The notes beneath the pieces are model-generated. The model was not told the DNA's origin. It saw only the letters and a program-made list of their open reading frames with translations, and did no database searches. From positions 1-63,499 of the forward strand of contig DAIUEJ010000011.1 in assembly GCA_036845225.1 (NCBI GenBank): a DNA stretch of 63,499 nucleotides, given 5' to 3'. This document shows, in pieces, positions 34,091 through 43,302 of this stretch. Positions within the stretch are counted from its first letter, which is position 1; each line of letters begins with the position of its first letter. The stretch is from FEN-680 sp036845225. GTDB lineage: Bacteria > Actinomycetota > Geothermincolia > Fen-727 > Anoxymicrobiaceae. The position numbers and the translations under genes were made by a program.

Positions 34091-34684
34091 ATGGCTGAAG
34101 AGATCGTGGTCCTAGATATCAAAGAGTTCGCCAGGGAGCTCGCGGCAGCCTCGAACATAGACCTGGACCTCTTGTGCTGCCACGGCTGTGCCCGGTGCAG
34201 CTCGGTGTGCAAGGCGGCGATCTTCTCGGAGTCCCGCGATGGAATAACCCCGAGGTCTTTGCTCTACAGAGCAATCATAGCCGGGCCCGCCGTGCTGCTG
34301 CAGTCGGAGTTCATCTGGCTGTGCTCCGGATGCCGCAGGTGCGAGGAGGTCTGCCCCCAGGAGGTCAAGGTCTCCGAGGCTGTGCGGCTGATACGGCGGC
34401 TGGCCTGCGAGTCAGGGATAAGCAATCCGTACGCGGTCCGCGTCAACGAGAGGGTGTGCATGCACTGCGGCGCGTGCGCGAGCGTTTGCCCCAACTATGC
34501 TATTACTATCGTCGAGGGAGGCCCGCGTGGCCTCGTGGCGAGTGTTGACACCGCTGAATGCAGAGGCTGCGGCGCCTGCTCGTCCGTCTGCTCGAACGCC
34601 GCGATACAGCAGGGCGCTCTCCACGACATCGAGGTGCTCGGCCTCTTCGCGCGCAGGCGGGCTGGAGGTGAAGGCCACCGGTGA
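34091..34684 (+). CDS. HdrC-like protein with extra 2x[4Fe-4S] ferredoxin domain
   Basis: 197 residues. The N-terminal half is HdrC-like: CHGCARCSSVC near 36 and CSGCRRCEEVCP near 79. The C-terminal half is a bacterial two-cluster ferredoxin: CMHCGACASVCPNYAI near 125 and CRGCGACSSVCSNAAI near 158. Four clusters in total, suited to carry electrons between the HdrA and formate dehydrogenase modules. First gene of a ten-gene run; its stop overlaps the next start (GTGA). Confidence 0.88.
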   Translation: MAEEIVVLDIKEFARELAAASNIDLDLLCCHGCARCSSVCKAAIFSESRDGITPRSLLYRAIIAGPAVLLQSEFIWLCSGCRRCEEVCPQEVKVSEAVRLIRRLACESGISNPYAVRVNERVCMHCGACASVCPNYAITIVEGGPRGLVASVDTAECRGCGACSSVCSNAAIQQGALHDIEVLGLFARRRAGGEGHR

Positions 34685-35136
34685 GCGCTCTCGAGATATC
34701 AGACGGCATCCAGGCCGCAGGCACAGAAAGCGCCTTCGCCCCCGCCATCGCTGTTTTCCACTGCCGCTGGTGCGAGCCGGACTCCCAGAAAGTGCTCGTG
34801 ATGATGCCGCCCGACGTGGCGGAGCGCTCGATCATCCGCAGGCTGAACTGCAGTGCGAGGATGGAGGCCGAGTTCGCGATCAAGGCATTAGGCGCGGGGT
34901 TCGACGGCGTAGTGGTCATCGGATGCGAGATGGGGGAGTGTCACTACAGGGTCGGCAACGAACAGGCTGCCAGGAGGCTGAGCGTGCTCGCCGGCATACT
35001 GGCCCTCGCGGGCATCTACCCGCAGAGGCTGGGCCTGTTCTGGGAGAGCGCCTTCGATGAGGTCACCACCAGGCGCTCGATCGAGGAATACGTGGAAGCG
35101 CTCAGGGACATCGGCCCTTTCAAGGACCCTCACTGA
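34681..35136 (+). CDS. MvhD/FlpD-like electron-transfer subunit
   Basis: 151 residues, GTG start overlapping the upstream stop. Matches the MvhD family: the N-terminal Cys pair in FHCRWCEPDS near 27-30, GCEMGECHYRVGN near 80-92 and RLGLFWESA near 118. MvhD links HdrA to a hydrogenase or formate dehydrogenase through a [2Fe-2S] cluster. Both N-terminal cysteines are coded normally here, unlike the second MvhD domain of this locus, which has a TGA. Confidence 0.88.
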   Translation: MSALEISDGIQAAGTESAFAPAIAVFHCRWCEPDSQKVLVMMPPDVAERSIIRRLNCSARMEAEFAIKALGAGFDGVVVIGCEMGECHYRVGNEQAARRLSVLAGILALAGIYPQRLGLFWESAFDEVTTRRSIEEYVEALRDIGPFKDPH

Positions 35137-35137
35137 T

Positions 35138-35971
35138 ATGCAAGAAGAAGTAGAAGACACCAGGGAACAGCAGGCCAGGCGGATAGCCCGCGAACTCATC
35201 GCGAGCGGAGGCATGGACGGCATCCTCGGGCTGCTCGAGATAAGGGACCACCAGGTCCCGCACCTCTTCACCGAGGTGGATGAGCTGGAAGGGCTCGACG
35301 TGTCGGGGAGGTACCCTATCGCGGCGATAGCCGAGCGCCTCCTGCGGAAGTTTGAGACGGGCAGGATCGGGGTGATAGCCCGCGGCTGCGACGAGCGGCA
35401 CCTCATCGAGCTCGAGAAGAAGAAGAGCGTGGACATGAGCCGCCTCAAGCTGATCGGCCTGGCGTGCACCATCGAGGAGGCGAGGGAGTGCCACTGCGTC
35501 CGGCCGTATCCCCGCGAGGTACAGATCGGCAGGAGCGTCGGAAACGTGGATTACCTCGACCACGAGGCGCTCAGCAAGCTCATCAACATGGACATCGCCG
35601 AGAGGCGCCGCTTCTGGACGGACATCTTCGACCGCTGCATCAAGTGTTACGGCTGCCGCAACGTCTGCCCGCTGTGCAACTGCGAGGACTGCCGGCTGGA
35701 AGAGGCCCGCTGGGTGAGGGTCGGTGAGATCCCGCCCGAGTACCCGTCGTTCCACCTGATCCGCGCGTTCCACATGGCCGACAAGTGCGTGGGCTGCTTC
35801 GCCTGCGAGAGGGCGTGCCCGATGGGCATACCGGTGGGGAAGCTCCACCAGCTCATCAAGGAAGACCTCAAGAGCGTCTACGGGTACCAGGCCGGCCGCG
35901 ACGTAGAGGAGAAGTCGCCCCTGCTCTTAGCCCCCGGCGTTGAAACGAAGGGCAAGGGGGGACGAGGATGA
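35138..35971 (+). CDS. FrhB-like / formate dehydrogenase-associated ferredoxin subunit
   Basis: 277 residues from ATG 35138, one base after the mvhD stop. The first half has GVIARGCDERHLIEL near 80-94, recalling the FrhB/FdhB family (F420- or NAD-linked flavin subunits). The second half has CIKCYGCRNVCPLCNCEDC near 168 and CVGCFACERACPMGIPV near 213, an HdrC-like pair of clusters. Probably the small subunit connecting FdhA to the Hdr module. It is shorter than true FrhB, so FAD binding is uncertain. Overlaps fdhA by 4 bases. Confidence 0.75.
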   Translation: MQEEVEDTREQQARRIARELIASGGMDGILGLLEIRDHQVPHLFTEVDELEGLDVSGRYPIAAIAERLLRKFETGRIGVIARGCDERHLIELEKKKSVDMSRLKLIGLACTIEEARECHCVRPYPREVQIGRSVGNVDYLDHEALSKLINMDIAERRRFWTDIFDRCIKCYGCRNVCPLCNCEDCRLEEARWVRVGEIPPEYPSFHLIRAFHMADKCVGCFACERACPMGIPVGKLHQLIKEDLKSVYGYQAGRDVEEKSPLLLAPGVETKGKGGRG

Positions 35972-38016
35972 ACTACAAGACCATCCAGTCAACCTGCCCC
36001 TACTGCGGCTGCGGCTGCGGCATCTACCTCGAGGTGATCGACGGCCATCTGGTCGGCACGATGCCAGTCTTGAACCACCCCATCAGCAAAGGCTCGCTGT
36101 GCATCAAAGGCTGGGCGGCGCACGAGTTCGTGGAGAGCGAAGACCGCCTGCGCCGGCCCCTGTGGAAGCGCGGCGCGAACCTCGAGCCGACGGATTGGGA
36201 CTCGGCACTATACTCGGTCGCGGACAGGCTCACCGCCATCAAGCAACAGTACGGGCCCGACTCGATAGGGTTTCTGTCCTCGGCCAAGTGCACCAACGAA
36301 GAGAATTACGTCCTGATGAAGTTCGCGAGGGCGGTCGTCGGGACGAACAACATCGACCACTGCGCCAGGCTGTGCCACTCCCCGACGGTCGCCGGCCTCG
36401 CCCGCGCCTTCGGCAGCGGCGCCATGACCAACTCCGTCCCTGAGCTCGAGGAGGCGGACTGCATACTGATAACAGGGTCGAACACCACCGAGAACCATCC
36501 GATGATAGCTTCCCGCATCGTGGCCGCGCGTGACCGGGGCGCCTACATCATCGTGATCGACCCGAGGCGCATCCATCTCGCGAACCACGCGGACCTCTTC
36601 CTGCAACCGAGGCTCGGCACGGACGTCGCGTGGATCAACGGCATGATGAACATCATCATCTCGGAAGGATGGCACGACCGTGACTTCATCAGGGACCGCA
36701 CCGAGAACTTCGCGGAGATGCGGCAGACAGTCGCTTCTTACACGCCTGAGCGCGTACAGGAGATATCGGGCATCGAGCCGCACCTCCTCCGTCATGCGGC
36801 TGCGATGTACGCGTCCTCGGCCCGCTCCTCCCTCGTCTATACCATGGGCATCACCGAGCACACGACGGGCACGGACAACGTCCTGTCGCTCGCCAACCTC
36901 GCCATGTTGTGCGGCCAGGTAGGAAAGCCGGGCAGCGGCATCAACCCGCTCCGGGGCCAGAACAACGTCCAGGGCGCCTGCGATATGGGAGCGTTGCCGG
37001 ACGTGCTGACCGGCTACCAGCGGGTGGACGACCCCGAGACCATCTCGAAGTTCGCCAGGGCGTGGGGCGCAAACCTTCCCAGGGAACCCGGCATCACCGT
37101 CACCGACATGATCGATGCCGCGGCGGACGGCGAGCTCAAGGCGCTCTATATAATGGGTGAGAACCCGATGCTGTCAGACCCCGACATCAACCATGTGAAA
37201 GAAGCTCTGTCCAACCTCGAACTGCTGGTGGTGCAGGACATATTCATGAACCAGACGACCGAGCTCGCGCATGTCGTCTTCCCGGCGCAGAGCTACGCCG
37301 AGAAGGCCGGCACCGTGACCTCGACCGACAGGCGCGTGCAGCGCGTGCGAAAGGCCATAGAAGGAGTTGGCGAGGCTCTTACCGACTGGGAGATCTTCTC
37401 GCGACTGGCGAAGATCATGGGTGCAAAGGGCTTCTCCTACGAAACCCCTATCGAGATATTCGAGGAGATCAGGTCGCTGACGCCGTCTTACGCGGGCATC
37501 ACGTATTTCCGGCTTGACTCCGAGGAGCTCCAGTGGCCGTGCCCCACGGAGGACCACCCCGGGACAAGGTATCTGCATGAGGGGGAGTTTACGCGCGGCA
37601 AGGGAGCTTTCACCGCCGTCGAGTGGAAGCCGCCTGTCGAGGTCGCGGACGAGGATTACCCGTTCTTCCTCACCACGGGGCGCGTGCATTTCCATTATCA
37701 CACCGGCACCATGACACGCCGGAGCCCGACGCTGAACCGCGAGATGGCCGGCGCGGCGGCCGACATCAACCCGACCGACGCGACTGACCTCGGCATCAAG
37801 GACAGTGACATGATGACGGTCTCGAGCAGGCGCGGTGAGGTGAAGATCCGGGCAAGGCTCACCGATTCTGTCCCAAAGGGCACCATATTCATACCTTTTA
37901 ATTTCCGCGAGAGCGCCGCCAACATGCTGACCATCTCGGCGCGCGATCCCATAGCAAAGATACCGGAGTTCAAGGTCTGTGCCGTGAAGGTGGAGAAGGC
38001 GGTCTCGAGGAGGTAG
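35968..38016 (+). CDS. fdhA: Formate dehydrogenase catalytic subunit (Mo/W-bis-MGD), Cys form
   Basis: 682 residues. The N-terminal [4Fe-4S] site is CPYCGCGCGIYLE plus SLCIKGW. The metal ligand is Cys in HCARLCHSPTVAGL near 125, where E. coli FdhF has selenocysteine. Later motifs, TGSNTTENHP near 170, MGENPML near 395 and the C-terminal molybdopterin-binding FLTTGRVHFHYHTGTMTRRS, are typical of formate dehydrogenases. It oxidises formate or reduces CO2. Embedded in an Hdr/MvhD operon, it resembles formate dehydrogenases that feed electron-bifurcating Hdr complexes directly. Confidence 0.93.
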   Translation: MNYKTIQSTCPYCGCGCGIYLEVIDGHLVGTMPVLNHPISKGSLCIKGWAAHEFVESEDRLRRPLWKRGANLEPTDWDSALYSVADRLTAIKQQYGPDSIGFLSSAKCTNEENYVLMKFARAVVGTNNIDHCARLCHSPTVAGLARAFGSGAMTNSVPELEEADCILITGSNTTENHPMIASRIVAARDRGAYIIVIDPRRIHLANHADLFLQPRLGTDVAWINGMMNIIISEGWHDRDFIRDRTENFAEMRQTVASYTPERVQEISGIEPHLLRHAAAMYASSARSSLVYTMGITEHTTGTDNVLSLANLAMLCGQVGKPGSGINPLRGQNNVQGACDMGALPDVLTGYQRVDDPETISKFARAWGANLPREPGITVTDMIDAAADGELKALYIMGENPMLSDPDINHVKEALSNLELLVVQDIFMNQTTELAHVVFPAQSYAEKAGTVTSTDRRVQRVRKAIEGVGEALTDWEIFSRLAKIMGAKGFSYETPIEIFEEIRSLTPSYAGITYFRLDSEELQWPCPTEDHPGTRYLHEGEFTRGKGAFTAVEWKPPVEVADEDYPFFLTTGRVHFHYHTGTMTRRSPTLNREMAGAAADINPTDATDLGIKDSDMMTVSSRRGEVKIRARLTDSVPKGTIFIPFNFRESAANMLTISARDPIAKIPEFKVCAVKVEKAVSRR

Positions 38017-38019
38017 GCG

Positions 38020-38865
38020 TTGAGGCAGAGCAAGAAAAAGACGGTGGACGACAGGTTCATAAGGGTGACGCAGGCGCTCTGGGTAGACACGCTCGAGCTC
38101 ATGATCGACATGGACCCGTGCATCGGCTGCGAGCTGTGCAGGCAGGTATGTCCGAAGGAGGCGCTGGGTCTGAGCAAGCAGGGCGGGAGGACCGTGCCCT
38201 ACGTCAACCTCGAGACCTGCTCACTATGCGGGCTGTGTGCCACTTTCTGCCCGACACGCGCCATAAAGATGGTCTCGCGGAACACCTGGAAGGGCACGGA
38301 AGTCGAGGTGACGCCGATACTCGACGTCGGGGGCGTCCCGCACTTCTCGACCGGGATGAAGCTCGACACCTCGCTCTGTGGCGAAGGGTGCGACAAGTGC
38401 ATCGACCCTTGCCCGAGGGACGCGCTGTCCATGACGGAGAACGGTGTGGTTCTGAACCGGGGCCTGTGCCTGTCGTGCGCCCACTGCCAGGACGCCTGCC
38501 CGGTAGAGGGGGCTATAAGCGTCACCGGCTTGTTCGAGGGGGGCATCGAGGTGGATGCGAGCAAGTGCCCTATCGGGTGCGATGGCTGCGTCGACGCCTG
38601 CCCGACCAGGTGCTTCACGAGAGTGCCCGGCCGCGGGGTGAAGGTCGACTCGCGCCACTGTGTCTGCTGCGGCGCGTGTCTCGTCGCATGCTTCTACGGG
38701 GCTGTCGACCTCACCAGGTTGAGGATCAGAACGGTGGCTCCCGGTTTTTCCGCGGTCTGGAGCAGGGCGGTCGACAGGCTGCTCTCGGAGAACGCGAGGT
38801 TCCTCGCCGAGAGCGAGAGCAGCCTGAAGAGACTGAAGGGCCTGGTCGAGGAGTCGAGACTGTGA
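38020..38865 (+). CDS. Polyferredoxin (about six [4Fe-4S] motifs)
   Basis: 281 residues, TTG start with GAGGAGGT upstream. Cys motifs in order: CIGCELCRQVCPKEAL, CSLCGLCATFCPTRAI, CGEGCDKCIDPCPRDAL, CLSCAHCQDACPVEGAI, CPIGCDGCVDACPTRCF and CVCCGACLVACFYGAV. Similar in concept to MvhB polyferredoxin. Probably an electron wire within the formate/Hdr/AOR assembly. The stop overlaps the start of the HdrA-MvhD gene by one base (TGATG). Confidence 0.88.
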   Translation: MRQSKKKTVDDRFIRVTQALWVDTLELMIDMDPCIGCELCRQVCPKEALGLSKQGGRTVPYVNLETCSLCGLCATFCPTRAIKMVSRNTWKGTEVEVTPILDVGGVPHFSTGMKLDTSLCGEGCDKCIDPCPRDALSMTENGVVLNRGLCLSCAHCQDACPVEGAISVTGLFEGGIEVDASKCPIGCDGCVDACPTRCFTRVPGRGVKVDSRHCVCCGACLVACFYGAVDLTRLRIRTVAPGFSAVWSRAVDRLLSENARFLAESESSLKRLKGLVEESRL

Positions 38866-41267
38866 TGGATGATACGCGCCTCACCGTTACCGAAGCAGAA
38901 GCGCCCGAGCCGAACGACGAAGAAGTCAGGATCGGCGTATATATCTGCCACTGCGGGTTGAACATCGCCCAGACCGTGGACTGCAAGGCCGTCGCCGAGT
39001 ACGCGGCGGGGCTTGGCAACGTTGTCGTCTCCCGCGAGAACATGTACTCGTGCGCGGACCCCGGGCAGATCCAGATCAGGAACGACATCGCCGAGTGCGG
39101 GCTGAACAGGGTCGTAGTGGCCGCCTGCTCCGTCAAGATGCACGGCCCGACCTTCATGACCGTCTGCTCTGAGGCCGGGCTGAACCCCTACCTGTTCCAG
39201 ATGGTCAACATCCGCGAGCACTGCTCGTGGGTGCATATGCAGGACAAGGCCGGGGCCACCGCAAAGGCAAAAGACCAGGTGAAGATGGCCGTCGCCGGGG
39301 TCTCCTACGCGAAGCCGCTTCAGGACCGGCTGGTGCCCGTGACGCCGAGAGCCCTGGTGATCGGGAGCGGGGTCGCCGGGCTGCAGGCGACCCTGGACAT
39401 AGCCAGTTCCGGGTATCCGGTCGACCTGGTGGAAAAGCTTCCTTACCTGGGTGGCCGAGCTAACCAACTGAACAGGATCTTCGACCGCATGGAGCGGATA
39501 TCGTGCGTCCTGACCCCTCTGGGCATGAAAGTCTTCAACAACCCTCTGGTCACCGTCCATACCGGCACCGAGGTCGAGGACATCGCGGGCTACGTCGGCA
39601 ACTTCAAGGTGAAGCTGAGGAAGGGGCCTCGCTTCGTCGGGGAGGGCTGTGACTGCTGCGGCAAGTGCGCCGATGCCTGCCCGATAAGCGTCCCGGACCC
39701 GTTCCAGGCAGGCCTCTCGGAGCGTAAGGCGATTGCGCTCGCTCACGAGGACGCGCTGCCGCAGGAGTACAGCATCGACATGGATGCATGCGACCGTTGC
39801 GGGGCGTGCGTGGAAGCCTGCCCCGCCGGACTGATAGACCTGGAAGCGGAGGAGAGCGAGGCGGACCTCGAAGCGGGCGTGATCGTTCTGGCCATCGGAG
39901 CACGGACTTTCGTCCCGGAGCCAGGCAACAAGTGGTCCTGCGACGGAAGCAACGACGTCTTTACGGCGCTGGAGCTGGAGAGGATGCTCGCCGGCAACGG
40001 GCCGCAGGAGGGAAGGCTCGAGAAGCGCACTGACGGCAGGCAGCCTTCGAGCATCGCGTTCATCCAGTGCGTGGGCTCGAGGGACGAAGAACACCCGTGG
40101 TGCTCGCGGACTTGCTGCATGACCACCCTCAAGGAGGCCCTGATCATCAAGGAGAGGTACCCCGAGGTCCGGGTGTCCGTGTATCACGACGATGTCAGGC
40201 TCTACAAGAAGGAGCACGAAGATTTTTACCGGCTCGCCAGGGACTCCGGGATCGTCTTCCTGCGGTCGAAGGTCCATGGTGTAGCCCCGGTGGACGGCGG
40301 GCTCTCTGTTCGGGCCTTTGACGAGCTGCTCGGTGAAGAGACGGTGCAGCAGGTCGACATGGTAGTCCTGGCGACGGGGGCGCTGAGGTCGCAGGACGCG
40401 CAGAAGTTCAGCGACATGCTGAAGGTGCCTGCCAGCCAGGACGGCTTCTTCATGGAGGCGCACCCCAAGCTGCGGCCGCTCGAGACCGCGATCGACGGGG
40501 TCGTGCTCGCGGGCTCGTGCCAGTTCCCGAAAGACATCGGGGACTCTCTGATGCAGGCCAGCGGCTCGGCCGCCAAATGCCTCGGCTTGCTCTCCAAGCC
40601 CGAGATCACGCTGGACGCCATCATCTCGCGCGTCGACCGCGACAAGTGCAACGGGTGCCTCGTCTGCGTCAAGAAGTGCCCGTTCTCCGCAGTGGTGACC
40701 GACGAGGTCACAATCGATGGAAAGAAGAAGAAGCGTGCCCGGGTGATCGATGCTTCCTGCAAAGGCTGCGGCGTCTGCGCTGCGCGATGCAAGCAGGAGG
40801 CGGTAGAAGCCCAGGGCTTCACCGATGAGCAGATATTCGCCCAGATAGACGCGGCGCTCGAGGAGGAGCCAGGTGGCAAGATACTCGCGCTTGTCTGTCA
40901 CTGGTGAACTTACGGCGGAGCTGACCAGGCAGGGGTCAGCAGGTTCCAGTATCCGGCAGCCGCGCGGCTGGTCAGGGTCATGTGCACGGGAAGGATAAGC
41001 CAGCAGATGGTATTGCGCGCTTTCGAGAAAGGAGCGGGGCTGGTGTTCGTGGGCGGTTGTCACCCGCCCGGCGACTGCCACTACATAAACGGCAACATCC
41101 AGTGCGAGGAGATGCTGGCCAGATTGAAGGAAAAGGTCCTGCCCGAGAAAGGCATAGACCCTGCGCGCCTCCGGCTGGAATGGATATCGTCCGCCGAAGG
41201 CTCGGTCTTCCAGAGAGTGATGAAGGAGATGTGCGAACAACTGGGTAAAGAGGTGGCTTCGACATGA
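38865..41267 (+). CDS. HdrA-MvhD fusion selenoprotein (in-frame TGA at 40905-40907)
   Basis: 800 residues if the TGA at codon 681 is read as selenocysteine. HdrA part: an N-terminal CHCGLNIAQT domain, FAD motif VIGSGVAGLQA near 165, redox Cys in ISCVLTP near 215, two internal ferredoxin motifs and two C-terminal ones (CNGCLVCVKKC, CKGCGVCAARC). Then comes an MvhD domain starting ILALVCHW-U-TYGGADQAGVSR and running on as VRVMCTGR...GGCHPPGDCHYINGN...LRLEWISSAEG. The whole MvhD consensus is kept only if the TGA is read through; the stop lies where other MvhD proteins have Cys or Sec. A hairpin sits 19 bases downstream. Normal annotation would split it into a truncated HdrA and a start-less MvhD fragment. 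Confidence 0.88.
40905..40940 (+). promoter_or_regulatory. UGA selenocysteine codon and bacterial SECIS hairpin (MvhD domain)
   Basis: TGA 40905-40907, then a perfect 7-bp stem GCTGACC (40920-40926) with GGTCAGC (40934-40940) and loop AGGCAGG. The loop starts 19 bases after the UGA and has G at its second position, as bacterial SelB-binding elements require. Confidence 0.8.
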
Positions 41268-42976
41268 GCCCGGCAGTCTTCATATGCGAGACCAAGAATG
41301 AGAGCCCTGATTACATCGAGTCGCTCGCCGGTCACCTGGATGGCCTGGGCTACGAGGTCTGCTCCAGGAAGGACCTGTGCTCGCCTGCGGGGCAGCGTTT
41401 CATGGCGGACCGCCCCCCCGACGATGACCGCGTGGTCCTGGTATGCCCGAGGCAGTTGGGAAGGAGCAACTTCACGGGCATCCTCCAACCCGAGTGGGAT
41501 TTCTTCTCTTTCAGGCTGCAGGGCGAGGCGAAGGCCCTGGCAAACCACATCCACTCCGAGGTAATAATGGTGACCTGGGGCGTGAGCCGCGCTTCCCCCA
41601 AACGCAAGGTGATGGTCATCGGAGGAGGCGTGGGGGGAGTCTACGCGGCCCTGGACATCGCGGAGCAGGGATATCCCGTGGTGGTGGTAGAGAGAGATCC
41701 TTCGATCGGCGGTATCATGGCAGCCCTGGACAAGACGTTCCCCACCATGGACTGCTCGATATGAATCCTCGGCCCGAAGCTGGTGGAGTCAGCTAAGCAC
41801 AAAGGGATAGAACTTATCACGAACACGGAGGTCGTGGGCGTGTCCGGGGAGGCGGGTGACTTCACCGTCACGCTTGAGCGCAAGCCCTGGAGCGTGGACG
41901 TGGAGAAGTGCAGCGGCTGCGGCGCGTGTGTCGACGCGTGCCCGATAACCGTGCCGCACGAGTGGGAACAGAACCTCAAGCCTCGCAGGGCGATATACGC
42001 GATGTTCCCGCAGGCCGCTCCGCTCAAGTACATGATCGACCGGGACCACTGCATCGATTGCGGACTCTGCATGAAAGTGTGCACGCTCGATGCGATCGAT
42101 CTGGCGCAGGAAAGCCGGAGGGAGGACGTCGAGGTCGGTGCGATCGTTCTGGCGACAGGCGGCAAGGTGTTCGACCCGTCGCACCTGGAGCAGTTCCATT
42201 ATGGCGAGATGGAAAATGTCGTCACTAACCTGGAGTTCGAGAGGATATGCAACGCGGGAGGGCCGACGGAGGGGGAACTGGTGCGCCCGGACGGCAGGCA
42301 CATAAGGTCTGTCGCGTTCGTCCAGTGTGTCGGCTCCCGTGACCTCAATCACAATCCGTGGTGCTCGTTCTTCTGCTGCATGGCATCGGTCAAAGGTGGC
42401 AGGCTCGTGATGGAGCACGCGACGAGAGCCCGGGTCACCGTCTTCTTCAACGACCTTCGCGCCTGCGGCAAGGGTTTCGAGGAGTTGTACCAGCGATCGC
42501 GGGATGAAGGGATGAAGTTCGTGAGGGCCATCCCGTCCGTGCACCGCAACCGCACCACGAACAACCCGATCGTGGTCTATGAGGACTCGGCGACCGGTAC
42601 CGTCGTGCGCGACGAGGTCGATCTCGTGGTGCTGGCGTGCGGTATCGGTCCCTCGGACGGCACGGACCGGCTTTGCAGGATGCTTGGAGTCCCGCTGGAC
42701 TCGCATGGCTTCGTCAACGAGCGGCACGCCACCGATGCGATGGCGGAGACCCGGCGCGAGGGCATCTTCGTGGCGGGAGTCTGCCAGGGCCCGAAGGACA
42801 TACCCGATGCCGCCACCCAGGGCAGCGCCGTGGCGAGCAAGGTCGGAGCTTTCCTGTCACGGGGCCGGAGCGGCAGGATGGACGAGATGGACCTGCCACC
42901 CGAGGTCGGTGTGCCGGGGCGCGAACGCATGCCGGAGCCGGAATTCGAGATAACGGAATATGACAGCCATGGATGA
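41264..42976 (+). CDS. hdrA: HdrA selenoprotein (in-frame TGA at 41762-41764)
   Basis: 570 residues if the TGA at codon 167 is selenocysteine. A degenerate N-terminal domain (1-110) is followed by FAD motif VIGGGVGGVYA near 120. Then FPTMDCSI-U-ILGPKLVE aligns residue by residue with FPTNDCSMCILSPKLVE of the HdrA at 19708, so the TGA replaces the redox Cys. Ferredoxin motifs CSGCGACVDACP and CIDCGLCMKVC, then FVQCVGSRD and the second flavin half follow in the same frame. The reading frame is open for 403 codons after the TGA. Start overlaps the upstream stop (ATGA). No C-terminal ferredoxin domain, unlike the two other HdrA proteins here. Sec-containing HdrA is established in methanogens and some anaerobic bacteria. 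Confidence 0.9.
41762..41794 (+). promoter_or_regulatory. UGA selenocysteine codon and bacterial SECIS hairpin (HdrA)
   Basis: TGA 41762-41764, then the stem AGCTG (41778-41782) with CAGCT (41790-41794) and loop GTGGAGT. The loop starts 18 bases after the UGA and begins with GU, fitting bacterial SECIS rules. Confidence 0.78.
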
Positions 42977-43247
42977 GCCGCTGCTCCGCGAGGTCCGGAT
43001 AGAGTTGTTCGGGCCCTTCCGCGAGTTCGGAAAGGAGCACCTCCTGGCTCTCGAGGGCCCGGTCCCCTACCCGGAGGTGGTAAGAGTGCTTGCCTGCGAG
43101 CTGGGGCCGGGGTTCGCTGAACGCGCCGGCAGGAAGACAACGACCGTCATAGTGAACAACAGGATAGCGAGCAGGAGAAGCCTCGAGGCCCTGGAGATCA
43201 GGCCGGGGGACAAGGTGGCTTTCGCGCTGCTCCTGGGCGGAGGATAG
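42960..43247 (+). CDS. MoaD/ThiS-like ubiquitin-fold sulfur carrier
   Basis: 95 residues ending in LLGGG, the di-glycine tail that is thiocarboxylated. The beta-grasp pattern IELFGPFREFG...VIVNNRIAS...LRPGD-like segment is typical of MoaD. Genes of this type commonly sit next to tungsten aldehyde:ferredoxin oxidoreductases and help make the pyranopterin cofactor. It overlaps the HdrA gene by 17 bases; an ATG at 42969 is an alternative start. Confidence 0.88.
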   Translation: MTAMDEPLLREVRIELFGPFREFGKEHLLALEGPVPYPEVVRVLACELGPGFAERAGRKTTTVIVNNRIASRRSLEALEIRPGDKVAFALLLGGG

Positions 43248-43302
43248 GAAGAGGCGGGCCGGCGGAGCGCCCGCGACAGGCTGAAGCACGACAAGAAGGT
43301 GG

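Noticed and set aside
35968..38016. Selenocysteine in FdhA
   Set aside because: The ligand position is an ordinary Cys codon (HCARLCHSP).
40980..41267. Independent short MvhD-like gene from ATG 40980
   Set aside because: It lacks the N-terminal cluster residues, which are encoded in frame between the TGA and this ATG.
41783..42976. A separate gene starting at GTG 41783 (and a short gene 41264-41764)
   Set aside because: Both are pieces of one HdrA in the same frame, separated by a TGA that aligns with a redox Cys; the GTG is within the SECIS loop.
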